Assembly (NCBI RefSeq): GCF_029626145.1
Contig: NZ_JARUBJ010000002.1
Coordinates: 3,259,501-3,323,500, forward strand
Direction: 5' to 3'
Length of the DNA stretch: 64,000 bases
Source: Micromonospora sp. WMMD961
GTDB lineage: Bacteria; Actinomycetota; Actinomycetes; Mycobacteriales; Micromonosporaceae
The position numbers and the translations under genes are program-made. Shown piece by piece: positions 49,479-58,864 of the stretch. The first letter of the stretch is position 1. The number at the start of each line of letters is the position of its first letter. Below the pieces are notes generated by a model. That model did no database searches. It had not been told where the DNA came from and saw nothing but the letters and a program-made list of their open reading frames with translations.

Positions 49479-51587
49479 CTACCGGGGGTTGTTCGTCACG
49501 GCGCGGGAGCGCCACAGCAGCCAGACGAAGTACGGGGCGCCGATCATGGCGGTGACCAGGCCGGCGGGAACCTGGGCTGGAGCGATGACCGTCCGCCCGA
49601 CGGTGTCGGCGATGCTGACCAGCGCCGCGCCGAGCAGCGCGGCCACCGGGAGCACCCGGGAGTGCCGGCCACCGACGAGCGCCCGGGCGGCGTGCGGGGC
49701 GACCAGGCCGACGAAGCCGATGACCCCGACGGCCGAGACCGCGGTGGAGGTGAGCAGTGCCGCCGCGCCGAGCGCGACCAGTCGGGTGCGTTCCAGGCGG
49801 ACGCCCAGCACCCGGGGCGTGTCGTCGTCCAACGCCATCAGGTCCAGTTCACGCCGGGCGGCGACCACGGCCGGGGTGAGCACCAGCAGCGCGATCAGCA
49901 CGGGGAGCACCTGGGTGGGCATCCGGCCGTAGGTGGAGCCGGACAGCCAGGTCAATGCCTTCCCGGTGTTCCACGGGTCGAAGGCGACGACCAGGTAGGT
50001 GATCACCGCCATGCCGCCCTGCCAGGCGCCGAAGCCGATCAGCACCAGTCGGTCGGAACTCAGCCCGCCACGCCAGGCCAGGCCGTACACCAGCGCGAAG
50101 GCCAGCATCGCGCCGAGGCCGGCGACACCGGAGACGGCCCACACCCCGGCCAGCGGCACGAAGGTGAGCAGCGATACGGCGCCGAGCCCGGCGCCGGCGG
50201 TGATGCCGAGGATGCCCGGTTCGGCCAGCGGGTTACGGCAGACCGCCTGCACTGTGGTGCCGGCCACCGCGAGCGCCGCGCCGGCCAGGACCGCCGCGGC
50301 GACGCGCGGCCACCGTTGGTCCAGCACGAAGGTGTACGCCGGACCGGTGGTGCCGTTGATCCAGTTGACGACGTCACCCAGCAGCACCCAGGTGTCACCG
50401 GCGAGCATGCCGACGGCCACGGCGGTGACGGTCAGCACGGCGGTGACGGTGACGACGACGCGGTGGAAGGCGGCCGAGCGGACTGCGGCGTGCCCGCCGG
50501 GTGGGCGACGGGTGGGTCCCGCGTCGCGGTGCCGGCGGGCCAACCAGATGAGGATCGCCGCGCCGAGCAGGGTGGTGACCACACCGGTGGGGATGTCCAC
50601 ACCGGCCTGTCCACCCATCACGGCGCGCAGCAGCACGTCGGAGCCGAGGACAATGACGACCCCGGCGATGCCGGACAACGGCAGCAGGACGCGGTGCCGG
50701 TGCACCCCCGGCACCACGGGGGCGAGCAGCCGGACGATCACCGGGGCGCACAGCCCGACGAAACCGACCGGGCCGGTGAGGGTGACGGCCGCCGCGGAGA
50801 GCAGCACGGCCAGCACCAGGACGGTGAGCCGGGTTCGCCGCACGTCCAGGCCGAGCACGGTGGCGGTGTCGTCGCCGAGGGCGAGGATGTCGAGGCGGTG
50901 CCCGAGCAGCATCAGCACGACGATGGCGCCGACGATCACCGGGGCCAGTTGGGTCAGCGCGGTCAGGTCGCTCTGGACCAGCGAACCGTTGCCCCAGGCG
51001 AACAGCCCGATGGTGGCCTGTTCGAACAGGAGCAGCAGCAGCGTGGTCACCGACCCGAGCGCCAACGCGGTCGCCGAGCCGGCGAGGACGAGCCGGGTCG
51101 TGCCGGCCTGCCCACCGGAGGACATCGCCATCACCAGGCCGGCGGCGACCAACCCTCCGCAGAAGGCCAGGCCGCCGGCGGGCAGCGCGGGCAGCGCGAC
51201 GCCGAACGCGGCCACGGAGACGATCGCCAGGTGGGCGCCGGCGTTGACCGCCAGGGTGTCGGGGGAGGCGAGCGGGTTGCGGGCGATCGACTGCAACGCC
51301 GCCCCGGCGAACCCGAGCGCGACGCCGATGGCCAGCCCGGCGAGCAGCCGGGGCACCCGGGAGGCGATCAGCACGCGGGCCGCCTCGTCGTCGGTGCCGG
51401 TCACCAGGCGCAGCAGGTCGAGGGCACCGACGGTCGAGGTGCCCTGGGTGAGGTGCACCGCGCCGACCACGAGCAGCAGCAGGATCGCCGCGACGAAGAC
51501 ACCGGCGACGCGGGGCACGGCCAGGCGTCCGCCCGGAGCCGGCCGGGTGGCCGGCTCCGGGCGTGGGGGTGCGTTCAGCACGCTCAC
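49479..51587 (-). CDS. Fused FecCD-type siderophore ABC permease
   Basis: A 702-residue inner-membrane permease with about 18-20 hydrophobic segments, made of two homologous BtuC/FecCD halves in one chain like FhuB. The repeated motif is RVPRLLAGLAIGVALGFAGAALQSIARNPLASPDTL in the first half and RWPRVAAAVLAGAALAVAGTTVQAVCRNPLAEPGIL in the second. GTG 51587 overlaps the binding-protein stop (GTGA). It imports the ferric siderophore delivered by the adjacent lipoprotein. A long antisense frame here is a shadow. Confidence 0.95.
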   Translation of the reverse strand: MSVLNAPPRPEPATRPAPGGRLAVPRVAGVFVAAILLLLVVGAVHLTQGTSTVGALDLLRLVTGTDDEAARVLIASRVPRLLAGLAIGVALGFAGAALQSIARNPLASPDTLAVNAGAHLAIVSVAAFGVALPALPAGGLAFCGGLVAAGLVMAMSSGGQAGTTRLVLAGSATALALGSVTTLLLLLFEQATIGLFAWGNGSLVQSDLTALTQLAPVIVGAIVVLMLLGHRLDILALGDDTATVLGLDVRRTRLTVLVLAVLLSAAAVTLTGPVGFVGLCAPVIVRLLAPVVPGVHRHRVLLPLSGIAGVVIVLGSDVLLRAVMGGQAGVDIPTGVVTTLLGAAILIWLARRHRDAGPTRRPPGGHAAVRSAAFHRVVVTVTAVLTVTAVAVGMLAGDTWVLLGDVVNWINGTTGPAYTFVLDQRWPRVAAAVLAGAALAVAGTTVQAVCRNPLAEPGILGITAGAGLGAVSLLTFVPLAGVWAVSGVAGLGAMLAFALVYGLAWRGGLSSDRLVLIGFGAWQGGMAVITYLVVAFDPWNTGKALTWLSGSTYGRMPTQVLPVLIALLVLTPAVVAARRELDLMALDDDTPRVLGVRLERTRLVALGAAALLTSTAVSAVGVIGFVGLVAPHAARALVGGRHSRVLPVAALLGAALVSIADTVGRTVIAPAQVPAGLVTAMIGAPYFVWLLWRSRAVTNNPR

Positions 51588-52567
51588 ACCGCGTACGTCT
51601 TGACGAGCTCGTCGATGTACTGCTTACCGGAAAGCGGTCCGCCGAAGGTCCAGATGCCGTTGGGCATCTTGTGCAGGTTGCCCTTCTGCACGAACGGCAG
51701 CGACTTCCAGATGGCGTTGCTGGCGAGACCGTCGGCGAACACGTCGTCGCCGTCGGAGGCGTTGTAGAAGAGGTGAACGTTCGGATCCTTGAGGACCGTC
51801 ATGCCCTCGACGTCGGTCTGGCCGAGGCCCCACACCTCATCGGTCTTGCCGGTCCAGGCGTTGGTGAGGCCGAGCTGGATGCCGATCTGGGAGACGAGCG
51901 CGCCCGTGCCGAACATCCGGATGCTGACGGTGCTGCCCTCCTTCCAGCCGTCGGCGATGGCGAACGGCCGGCCGGCTGCCCCGGCGTCGGCGATCTTCTT
52001 CTTGCCGTCGGCGAGGGCCACGTCGAAGTCGGCGAGCAGCTTCTCCGCCTGGGCGGTCTTGCCGACCGCCTTGGCGATCATGTTGAGGTCCGAGCGCATC
52101 CGGCCGAGGTTGTCGGTGGCGTCGCTGCCCTTGGCCACCACGACGGGGGCGTACTTCTCCAGCTGACTGACCATGTTCGCGCCCCGGTCGTCCTCCATCA
52201 CGATGAGGTCGGGCTGGAGGGCGACGATCGAGTCGACGCTGGGCTCGCCACGGGTGCCGACGTCCTTGACACCGGGGTCGAGCTTCGCCGAGGTGACCCA
52301 GGTGCCGTAGCCCTTCGGGTCGGCCACGCCGACGGGCATGACGCCCAGGCTGACCAGCATCTCGACCTCACCCCACTCGAGCCCGACGACCTTGGTCGCC
52401 GGGGCCTTGAGGGTGATCTCCTTGCCCCGGCTGTCGGTGAGAGTGACCGGCCCGCCGGCCGCCGAGGCGGAGGTCTCGGGAGCGGCGGCCTTCTCGGTGG
52501 TGCCGCAGGCGCCGAGGGTCAGGGTGGCCACGACGGCGATGAGGGCGGTGAAACGGGTACGGGTCAT
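51584..52567 (-). CDS. Ferric-siderophore ABC transporter binding lipoprotein
   Basis: A 327-residue FepB/FecB-type binding protein. The lipoprotein signal has lipobox LTLGAC (about 16-21). The two lobes show KVVGLEWGEVEMLVSLGVMPVGVAD and GTRGEPSVDSIVALQPDLIVMEDD, typical of family 8 solute-binding proteins (TroA-like fold with a rigid helix). ATG 52567 is used. It lies between the ATPase and permease genes on the same strand, in the iron-regulated operon. The ligand siderophore is unknown. Confidence 0.94.
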   Translation of the reverse strand: MTRTRFTALIAVVATLTLGACGTTEKAAAPETSASAAGGPVTLTDSRGKEITLKAPATKVVGLEWGEVEMLVSLGVMPVGVADPKGYGTWVTSAKLDPGVKDVGTRGEPSVDSIVALQPDLIVMEDDRGANMVSQLEKYAPVVVAKGSDATDNLGRMRSDLNMIAKAVGKTAQAEKLLADFDVALADGKKKIADAGAAGRPFAIADGWKEGSTVSIRMFGTGALVSQIGIQLGLTNAWTGKTDEVWGLGQTDVEGMTVLKDPNVHLFYNASDGDDVFADGLASNAIWKSLPFVQKGNLHKMPNGIWTFGGPLSGKQYIDELVKTYAV

Positions 52568-52599
52568 GACGGTCTTTCTCTGCTGTGGATGGGAGTGGT

Positions 52600-53433
52600 T
52601 CAGACCAGGGCGCGGATCGGGTGCCGCCCGACCGGGCGGGTGGTGACCAGTCCGCTGATCGGATCGGTGGTCACCTCGATGCGGATTCCGTAGGTCTCGG
52701 TGAGGGCTTCCTCGGTGAACACGGTGACCGGGGCGCCGGTGGCGCGGACCCGGCCCTGGTGCAGCAGGACCACCTCGTCCGCCACGGCGGCGGCCTGGTT
52801 GAGGTCGTGCAGGACGACGCCGACGGCGACGCCGTGGTCGTCGGCGAGGTCACGGACCAGGTCCAGGATCTCCACCTGGTAGCGCAGGTCGAGGAACGTG
52901 GTGGGCTCGTCGAGCAGCAGCACCGGAGTGTCCTGGGCCAGGCAGGTGGCCAGCCACACCCGCTGCAGCTCGCCTCCGGAGAGTTCGTCCACCGGACGGT
53001 CGGCCATGGTGGCGACGCCGGTGACGTCCATCGCGCGGGCGATGGCGACGGGACCATCCGGATCCTCCGTGCGCCAGCGCCCCCGGTAGGGGTGACGACC
53101 GTAGCCGACGACGTCGTGGACGGTGACTCCGCTGGGCACCGGTCGGCTCTGTGCGAGCAGGGTGACCCGGCGGGCGAACTCCCGGGACGGGAGGCTGGCG
53201 GCGGCGATGTCGTCGGCGAGGTGGACCAGGCCGGACTCGATCGGATGCAGGCGGGCCAGGGCCCGCAGCAGCGTGGACTTGCCGCTGCCGTTCGGCCCCA
53301 CCAGCGCGGTGACCGCGCCCGCCCGAAGGTCGATCATGGCGCCGTGCACCACCGGCACACCGTGGTAGCCCAGTCGGAGGTCGACGCCGGACAGGCTGCG
53401 CTCCCCGTTGGCCGACGCCAACTCGCTCTTCAT
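52600..53433 (-). CDS. Ferric-siderophore ABC transporter ATPase
   Basis: A 277-residue FepC/FecE-type ATPase. Walker A is GPNGSGKST, the Q-loop is in LLAQSRPVPSGVTVHDVV, YGRHPYRGRW is the iron-family motif, the signature is LSGGELQR, Walker B is VLLLDEPTTFLD, and the switch His is in VVLHDLNQAA. ATG 53433 directly abuts the iron box, so the transcript is probably leaderless. It is the first gene of the operon running to 48544. Confidence 0.95.
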   Translation of the reverse strand: MKSELASANGERSLSGVDLRLGYHGVPVVHGAMIDLRAGAVTALVGPNGSGKSTLLRALARLHPIESGLVHLADDIAAASLPSREFARRVTLLAQSRPVPSGVTVHDVVGYGRHPYRGRWRTEDPDGPVAIARAMDVTGVATMADRPVDELSGGELQRVWLATCLAQDTPVLLLDEPTTFLDLRYQVEILDLVRDLADDHGVAVGVVLHDLNQAAAVADEVVLLHQGRVRATGAPVTVFTEEALTETYGIRIEVTTDPISGLVTTRPVGRHPIRALV

Positions 53434-53451
53434 GAGGTTAGGCTAACCTAA
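53433..53451. promoter_or_regulatory. Iron box (DtxR/IdeR/DmdR operator)
   Basis: TGAGGTTAGGCTAACCTAA matches the consensus TTAGGTTAGGCTAACCTAA at 18 of 19 positions. It overlaps the start codon of the ATPase gene, so an iron-loaded DtxR-family repressor would block the operon. It lies about 95 bp before the divergent SARP gene. Confidence 0.93.
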
Positions 53452-53470
53452 CGGAATGCCGGCGTGTCAA
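53440..53470 (-). promoter_or_regulatory. Leaderless promoter of the siderophore uptake operon
   Basis: On the minus strand TTGACA (53465-53470) and TAGCCT (53440-53445) are 19 bases apart. TAGCCT lies within the iron box and places transcription start at or very near the A of the ATG at 53433. Confidence 0.6.
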
Positions 53471-53546
53471 GCCGGTGATCGGGCCGTGGTGATCGGGACG
53501 GACCGGTGGTCGTCGCGGCCTCGCGTGCGTGGGGGATGCTGGGTCC

Positions 53547-56500
53547 GTGCAGATCGCGACCCTCGGCCCCCTCGCCGTCGACGGCCGGCCCGTTCGGGGT
53601 GAACGGCTCGCGGCGGTGCTCCGCGCGCTCGTCGACGCGCGTGGGCGGGTGGTCTCCGTTGCCCTGCTGGTGGACGCCGTCTGGGATGGGGCGCCACCCG
53701 ACGACGCGACAGGCGCCGTGCAGGCGCTGGTGTCCCGGGTGCGCCGGCTCGGACTGCCCGTCGTCGCGGTGCCGGGCGGATACCGGCTGCCCGCCGAGGA
53801 GATCACCGTCGACGCGGTCGAGGCGCGCGCTCTCGTCGAGCAGGCGGGCACCGTGTTCCGGTGCGGAGACCTTCGTGCCGCCCGCAGCCTGGCCGACCAG
53901 GCGCGGGGCCTGTTCCCCGAGGTGCCGGAGCTGGTCAACGCCGAGGACACCCGTCTGTTCGCGGAGGTCGCCGCGCTGCGCGCGCAGGCGGCACTCGACG
54001 GCGTCGGCCCGTTCGACGAGGTCGACCTGCGCCGACTCGCCGCGCGTACGCCGCCGGACGAGCCCTCGACCGCACTGCTCGTCCGGGTCCTTGCCGCACA
54101 GGGGCGGGAGGCCGAGGCGCTGGAGGTGATCGAACGACTCCGGGTCGAGCTGGCCGACCGGTACGGCACCGACCCGTCACCGGTGATCACGCAGGTCCAC
54201 CTTGCGCTGTTGCGCGGCGAGCTGACCACCCCGGTCGTCGCGCAGGCACCCCGGCAACCGACGCGGATCGCCCTGCCGACCGCTTGGCGGCGGCCGATGA
54301 CCGCCCTGGTCGGCCGGGAACGGGACGTCGAGGCCGTGGAGGAGGCACTCGCCGACGCCGCCGTGGTGACGATCGTGGCATCTGGCGGCGCGGGCAAGAC
54401 CCGCCTCGCCGCCGAGGTGACCCGCCGGTTCGCGGCGGCCGGACAATCGGTACGCGTGATCGAACTCGCCGGCCTGCGCTCGCCCGAGGAGGTGCTGCCC
54501 ACTGTGCTCGCCGCGCTCGGCGGCGCGGACACCACGGCGACCGGCAGCAATCTGGGCCTGGAACGGCGGGTACTGAGCCCCGAGGAACGCCTTCGCGTCG
54601 TAGCGCCCGACCTCGACGGGCTGGTGGTGTTGGACAACTGCGAGCACGTGCTCGACGCGGCGGCCGTTGTCGTCGCGGATCTGATCGCGGCGGCCTCGCC
54701 GGAGGTCGCGGTGCTCGCGACGAGCCGCGCCCCGCTGGGCCTGGCCGGCGAACTGGTGCACCGGCTGAATGTCTTGCCGGACGCCGACGCGCTCGCGCTG
54801 ATCGAGACGCGGGCCCGGGCCGGTGGCGCGGTGCCGACCTGGGACACCGAGCGGGCGCTGGCCCTGTGCCACCGGCTCGACAACCTGCCGTTGGCGCTCG
54901 AACTGGCCGCCGCGCGACTGCGGCACATGCCGATCGACGACGTCCTCGCCGGACTGAGTGACCGGTTCGCGTTGCTCGACGACGCCCTGCGCGGCCTGCC
55001 CGAGCGGCACGCGAGCCTGTGGGCGATGGTCGACTGGAGCAGGGAACTGCTCTCCGAGGACGACCGGGAGTTGCTCGAGCGGGTCGCGGTCATACCCGCG
55101 CCGTTCACCGCCGACCTCGCCGCCGCGGTCGCCCGGGCCCCGGACGTCCGCCGCGGCCTGGCGACGCTCGTGGAACAGTCCCTGTTGACCCTGGTCGAGG
55201 GGGACGGTCCGCCGCGCTACCGGATACTCGAAACGGTCCGGGAGTACGGCGAGGCCCGGCTGGACGCCGCCGGCGCCCGGGATCAGGCGATGGCCGGGCT
55301 GGTCAGCTGGGCGCGCAGGCAGGCCGTCGCGCTCGCCGGCCGCTTCATCGGACCCGACCAGGTTGAGGCGCTGCACCGCTGCGCCGTCGAGCAGGACAAT
55401 CTGGTCGCGGGCCTGCGGTGGGCGACAAGAGAGGACGACGAGCCCGCCTCTGTCGACGTCGCCACCGCGCTGTTCCACCTCTGGTCGGTACGCGGCCTGC
55501 ACCTCGAGGTCCTCGCCTGGGCGCGCGGGCTGCTGCACATCGACGATCCGCAGCGGCGGCGGCGGTCGGCGATCCTGCACGGCGCGTCCAGCGGGCGGCC
55601 ACTGCCGAACGCCGACCGGTTGGCCTGGACCTGCGTCGTGATCAGCGTGAACGCCGGTGTCAGCGCCGACCTGCGGCCCGCCGTGCTCGCCCGACGGGCG
55701 CTGCGGACCCTGCTGGCCGAACGTCCGGCCGAGGTGTCACCCCGGCTGACCGCTCTCGCGGTGGCGTTGCCCGGCTTCGACGCGTCCGATCTGGAGCAGA
55801 GCCTGAAGAGCGCGGACGAGATGGTCGCGCACCCGGACCCGTACGTGCAGGGGCTCGGGCTGTTCGCGCGCGCGGCGGTACGGGAGAACGGCGGCCTGCC
55901 GGATGCGTCGGTCAGCGACGCCGAACAGGCGTACCACCGCTTCGAGGCCGCCGGCGACCACTGGGGCATGGCGATGGCGGCGGGTGCCGTCGGGCAGTTC
56001 CTGGTCCCGAGCGGGGATGCCCGGTCGGCCGACTGGCTGGCGCGCAGCGTTCAGCACATGGAACTGGTCGGCGCCACGCAGGACGCACGGTCGATCCGGG
56101 TCCGGCTGGACGTGCAGCTCGCCCTCGGCGGCGACGAGGACGCGGAGCGGCGACTGGGCGAGACGGCCGCACTGGGTCAGGCCGAGCAGATGGACGCCGG
56201 GCAGGCGTTGCTCGGCCTGGCTCACCTCGCCTGGCAGCGGGGGCGGTACGACGAGGCGCTCGGTCACGCCGACGAGGTGACCCGTGTCCTCGCCGGTTGG
56301 GTCGGGCCGCAGCCTCAGCCGCGCGTGATGCTCCGGGCGACGGCCGCGATCATCTACCTGCGGGTGGCCCAGACCGGGCAGGTGTCGGGGACTGACGCCA
56401 CCGCCCAGGCGGTCGCGCTGCTGTCGCTCGCCCGCGACGACGCGCTGACCTCGCGGGATCTTCCGGTGATCGGGGCGTGGGCGTCGGGCGGCGCGGAGTT

Positions 56501-56726
56501 GGCAGCGTCCCGGGGCGACGTCGACGCCGCCCGCGAACTGTCCGCGCTCGCGAAGCGGATCGGCACCCAGATCGAGATGTTCTTCCCGTTCGAAAACGGC
56601 GAACGGCTCAACGCCATCCTCGGGGACGAGGAACAGCGCGAGCCGTTGCTTGCCGCGTGGCGTGAGCGGCCGCCCGCCGCGGCCATCAGCCGGATCCGCG
56701 AGCTGATGGACGACCTGCTCGCCTGA
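53547..56726 (+). CDS. Large SARP/AfsR-type regulator (wHTH-BTAD-NTPase-TPR)
   Basis: A 1059-residue multidomain transcriptional regulator. The OmpR-type winged helix (about 1-85; VSVALLVDAVWDGAPPDDATGAVQALVSRVRRL) is followed by a bacterial transcriptional activator domain (about 90-225). A STAND/AAA-type NTPase has P-loop ASGGAGKTRLAAEV (about 275-288) and Walker B-like LDGLVVLDNCEHVLDAA. A TPR-like helical C-terminus (about 560-1059) completes it. GTG 53547 (VQIATLGPLAVDG) is the canonical start; GTG 53529 adds six residues. It is divergent from the siderophore operon and convergent (1-bp gap) with a DrrAB-type exporter. Targets are unknown. Confidence 0.92.
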   Translation: MQIATLGPLAVDGRPVRGERLAAVLRALVDARGRVVSVALLVDAVWDGAPPDDATGAVQALVSRVRRLGLPVVAVPGGYRLPAEEITVDAVEARALVEQAGTVFRCGDLRAARSLADQARGLFPEVPELVNAEDTRLFAEVAALRAQAALDGVGPFDEVDLRRLAARTPPDEPSTALLVRVLAAQGREAEALEVIERLRVELADRYGTDPSPVITQVHLALLRGELTTPVVAQAPRQPTRIALPTAWRRPMTALVGRERDVEAVEEALADAAVVTIVASGGAGKTRLAAEVTRRFAAAGQSVRVIELAGLRSPEEVLPTVLAALGGADTTATGSNLGLERRVLSPEERLRVVAPDLDGLVVLDNCEHVLDAAAVVVADLIAAASPEVAVLATSRAPLGLAGELVHRLNVLPDADALALIETRARAGGAVPTWDTERALALCHRLDNLPLALELAAARLRHMPIDDVLAGLSDRFALLDDALRGLPERHASLWAMVDWSRELLSEDDRELLERVAVIPAPFTADLAAAVARAPDVRRGLATLVEQSLLTLVEGDGPPRYRILETVREYGEARLDAAGARDQAMAGLVSWARRQAVALAGRFIGPDQVEALHRCAVEQDNLVAGLRWATREDDEPASVDVATALFHLWSVRGLHLEVLAWARGLLHIDDPQRRRRSAILHGASSGRPLPNADRLAWTCVVISVNAGVSADLRPAVLARRALRTLLAERPAEVSPRLTALAVALPGFDASDLEQSLKSADEMVAHPDPYVQGLGLFARAAVRENGGLPDASVSDAEQAYHRFEAAGDHWGMAMAAGAVGQFLVPSGDARSADWLARSVQHMELVGATQDARSIRVRLDVQLALGGDEDAERRLGETAALGQAEQMDAGQALLGLAHLAWQRGRYDEALGHADEVTRVLAGWVGPQPQPRVMLRATAAIIYLRVAQTGQVSGTDATAQAVALLSLARDDALTSRDLPVIGAWASGGAELAASRGDVDAARELSALAKRIGTQIEMFFPFENGERLNAILGDEEQREPLLAAWRERPPAAAISRIRELMDDLLA

Positions 56727-56727
56727 C

Positions 56728-57555
56728 TCAGATCTTCTTGCGGTACGCCCGCAGTGCCAGCGGCATGAACAGCGCCACGAAGCCGGCGCACCAGGCGAGC
56801 GTCCACCAGATGTGGTTGTCGAGCGGGGTGCCGAGGAACAGCCCGCGTACCGACGCCACCAGGTGGGTCATCGGGTTGACGTCCACGAACGCCTGCATCC
56901 AGCCGGGCAGGGTGTCGGCGCCGACGAACACGTTGGACGCGAAGCTCAGCGGCATGATCAGCGCGAACATGACGCCCTGCACGGCACCCGCGGTCCGCAC
57001 CTTCATCGACACGAGCACCGGCAGCCAGCTCAGGCAGAGCGCGAACAGCACGGCGAGCAGACACCCGGCGATCGCCCGGAACAGGTCGGTCTCGATCCGG
57101 AAACCCATCACGTAGCCGATCGCGAGGGTCGACACCGTGACGATGACGTACCGGACGACGTCGCCGAGGACCGCGCCGACCAGTGGTGCGGAGCGGGGGA
57201 TCGGCAGCGACCGGAACCGGTCGAAGATGCCCTTGGCGATGTCGGTGTTCAGGTTGACGCCGATCGCGATGGCACCTGTCGCGATGGTCTGCGCCAGGAT
57301 GCCGGGCAGCAGGAACTGCAGGTAGTCGTGTGTCGAACCGGCGACCGCGCCGCCGAAGACGTACACGAAGATGACGAGGAACAACACCGGCTGCAACGTG
57401 ACGTCGATGAGCGCCTCGGGCGTACGCCAGGTCTTGATGAGGCTGCGCTTGGCCAGCGCCAACGAGTGCCGGACCAGTCGGAACGGTCGCGGGTTCGGGG
57501 TGGTTGTCGACAGCCCTCGGTTCCTCGTCGGTGCCGTGTCGATCAGGGTGCTCAT
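56728..57555 (-). CDS. ABC-2 type permease (DrrB-like)
   Basis: A 275-residue membrane protein with six hydrophobic segments. It belongs to the DrrB/daunorubicin-resistance ABC-2 family, seen in LIDVTLQPVLFLVIFVYVFGGAV and GIFDRFRSLPIPRSAPLVG, the latter the conserved cytoplasmic loop. NPMTHLVASVRGLFLG is the usual C-terminal motif. The start overlaps the ATPase stop by 4 bp. With the ATPase it should form an exporter of a drug, lipid or natural product. Confidence 0.93.
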   Translation of the reverse strand: MSTLIDTAPTRNRGLSTTTPNPRPFRLVRHSLALAKRSLIKTWRTPEALIDVTLQPVLFLVIFVYVFGGAVAGSTHDYLQFLLPGILAQTIATGAIAIGVNLNTDIAKGIFDRFRSLPIPRSAPLVGAVLGDVVRYVIVTVSTLAIGYVMGFRIETDLFRAIAGCLLAVLFALCLSWLPVLVSMKVRTAGAVQGVMFALIMPLSFASNVFVGADTLPGWMQAFVDVNPMTHLVASVRGLFLGTPLDNHIWWTLAWCAGFVALFMPLALRAYRKKI

Positions 57556-58532
57556 GCCGCGACCTCCGTGGGGCGGGTGGTGTCGTCGTCGGATGCCGTA
57601 CGCCCGGTGAGGGTGAAGAACACCTCGTCGAGGCTCGGCAGGTGCAGGGACAGTTCGGTGACCGCGATGCCGGCCGTGGCGAAGCGCGCGACGCTCTCGG
57701 TCAGGGCCGCGTCGTCGGTGACCGGCACCGCGAGGACGCCCTTGCGGATCTCGTCGGCCTGCGCGCCGGAGCCGACCTGGGTCAGGATCTCCGCGGTGCG
57801 CGGCAGGTGCGCCGGGTCGGACGGCCGGACCTCAAGGGTCTGCCCACCGACCACCCGCTTGAGTCCTTCGGGTGTGTCGTGGGCGATCACCCGGCCGTGG
57901 TCGATCACCGTGATCGCGTCGGCGAGCGCGTCGGCCTCCTCCAGGTACTGCGTGGTGAGCAGTACCGTCGAGCCGTTGCCCACCAGTGAGCGGACCACGT
58001 CCCACATGTCCTCGCGCTTGGCCGGGTCGAGCCCGGTCGTCGGCTCGTCCAGGAAGATCACGGCGGGGGAGCCGACCAGGCTGGCGGCCAGGTCCAGCCG
58101 CCGGCGCATGCCACCGGAGTAGGTCTTGGCCGGCCGGTTCGCGGCGTCGGTCAGGTCGAACCAGTCGAGCAACTCGGCGGCCCGCCGCCGGGCGCCGGTG
58201 CGACCCAGCTCCAGCAGCGTGCCGAACAGTTCCAGGTTCTGCCGCCCGGTCAGGTCCTCGTCGACCGAGGCGTACTGGCCGGTGAGGCCGATGCTCTGCC
58301 GAACGCGCTCGGCGTCCCGTACGACGTCGAAACCGCCGATCCGGGCGGTTCCGCCGTCCGGGGTCAGCAGGGTGGACAGGATGCGTACGGCCGTGGTCTT
58401 GCCGGCACCGTTGGGGCCGAGCACCCCGAGCACCGTCCCCCGGGGAACCGCGAGGTCCACGCCCTGCAGCGCCCTCGTCTTCCCAAACGTCTTCACGAGG
58501 CCCTCGGCCTCGATCACCAGGTCAGCTGTCAT
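57552..58532 (-). CDS. ABC exporter ATPase (DrrA-like)
   Basis: A 326-residue ATPase of the daunorubicin-resistance type. Walker A is GPNGAGKTT, the signature is YSGGMRRRLDLAASLVG, Walker B is VIFLDEPTTGLDPAKREDMW, and LTTQYLEEADALAD holds a Gln where many ABC proteins have the switch His, as in DrrA. LPSLDEVFFTLTGR is the DrrA C-terminal motif. ATG 58532 is used. The gene is transcribed with its permease toward the SARP gene. The exported substrate is unknown. Confidence 0.94.
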   Translation of the reverse strand: MTADLVIEAEGLVKTFGKTRALQGVDLAVPRGTVLGVLGPNGAGKTTAVRILSTLLTPDGGTARIGGFDVVRDAERVRQSIGLTGQYASVDEDLTGRQNLELFGTLLELGRTGARRRAAELLDWFDLTDAANRPAKTYSGGMRRRLDLAASLVGSPAVIFLDEPTTGLDPAKREDMWDVVRSLVGNGSTVLLTTQYLEEADALADAITVIDHGRVIAHDTPEGLKRVVGGQTLEVRPSDPAHLPRTAEILTQVGSGAQADEIRKGVLAVPVTDDAALTESVARFATAGIAVTELSLHLPSLDEVFFTLTGRTASDDDTTRPTEVAA

Positions 58533-58653
58533 GCGTACAGCATGCGCGGGCCCGCTGACACCGCCCCGACACGCCGCCGACACTCGCTGACACGGTCGCT
58601 GCCGACTACGGTGCCCGCTGATCTTGATCGGTGCGACGAGTGGAGGCGACGAC

Positions 58654-58827
58654 ATGGCCGGCTGGTCGGCGACGGTGGGCACGCACGAGTTCGTCGTCCC
58701 CGACGCGGCCGATGTGGCAGTCGCCGTCCGGGCGGGGCACGTCCTCGCCGCAGGAGCACCGGGCGCCTCAGCGACATCGAATGATCCGATCCTGTCGGTG
58801 CCCGGCGGGAAGATGGGTGCGGCCTGA
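58654..58827 (+). CDS. Small hypothetical protein
   Basis: A 57-residue frame with GGAGG 7 bases before ATG 58654 and GC-biased codons for the first 35 residues (MAGWSATVGTHEFVVPDAAD). Bias weakens toward the end, so it may be a truncated gene whose 3' part has been replaced. No family is recognised. It sits between the divergent DrrA-like and DHFR-like genes. Confidence 0.4.
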   Translation: MAGWSATVGTHEFVVPDAADVAVAVRAGHVLAAGAPGASATSNDPILSVPGGKMGAA

Positions 58828-58864
58828 CCGACAGTGACCGGCAACGAACGTGGAGGAGGGCGCG

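Noticed and set aside
49455..51767. 770-codon plus-strand frame opposite the siderophore permease
   Set aside because: Gly/Gln/Arg/His-rich shadow of the FecCD permease; no motif or start signal.
48544..53433. Siderophore biosynthesis cluster
   Set aside because: Only uptake and iron-release genes are present. The nearby SDR and FAD oxidoreductase are not siderophore synthetases.
53547..58532. SARP plus DrrAB exporter as a natural-product cluster
   Set aside because: No PKS, NRPS, terpene, RiPP or tailoring genes are next to them; the neighbours are iron uptake and housekeeping-type enzymes.
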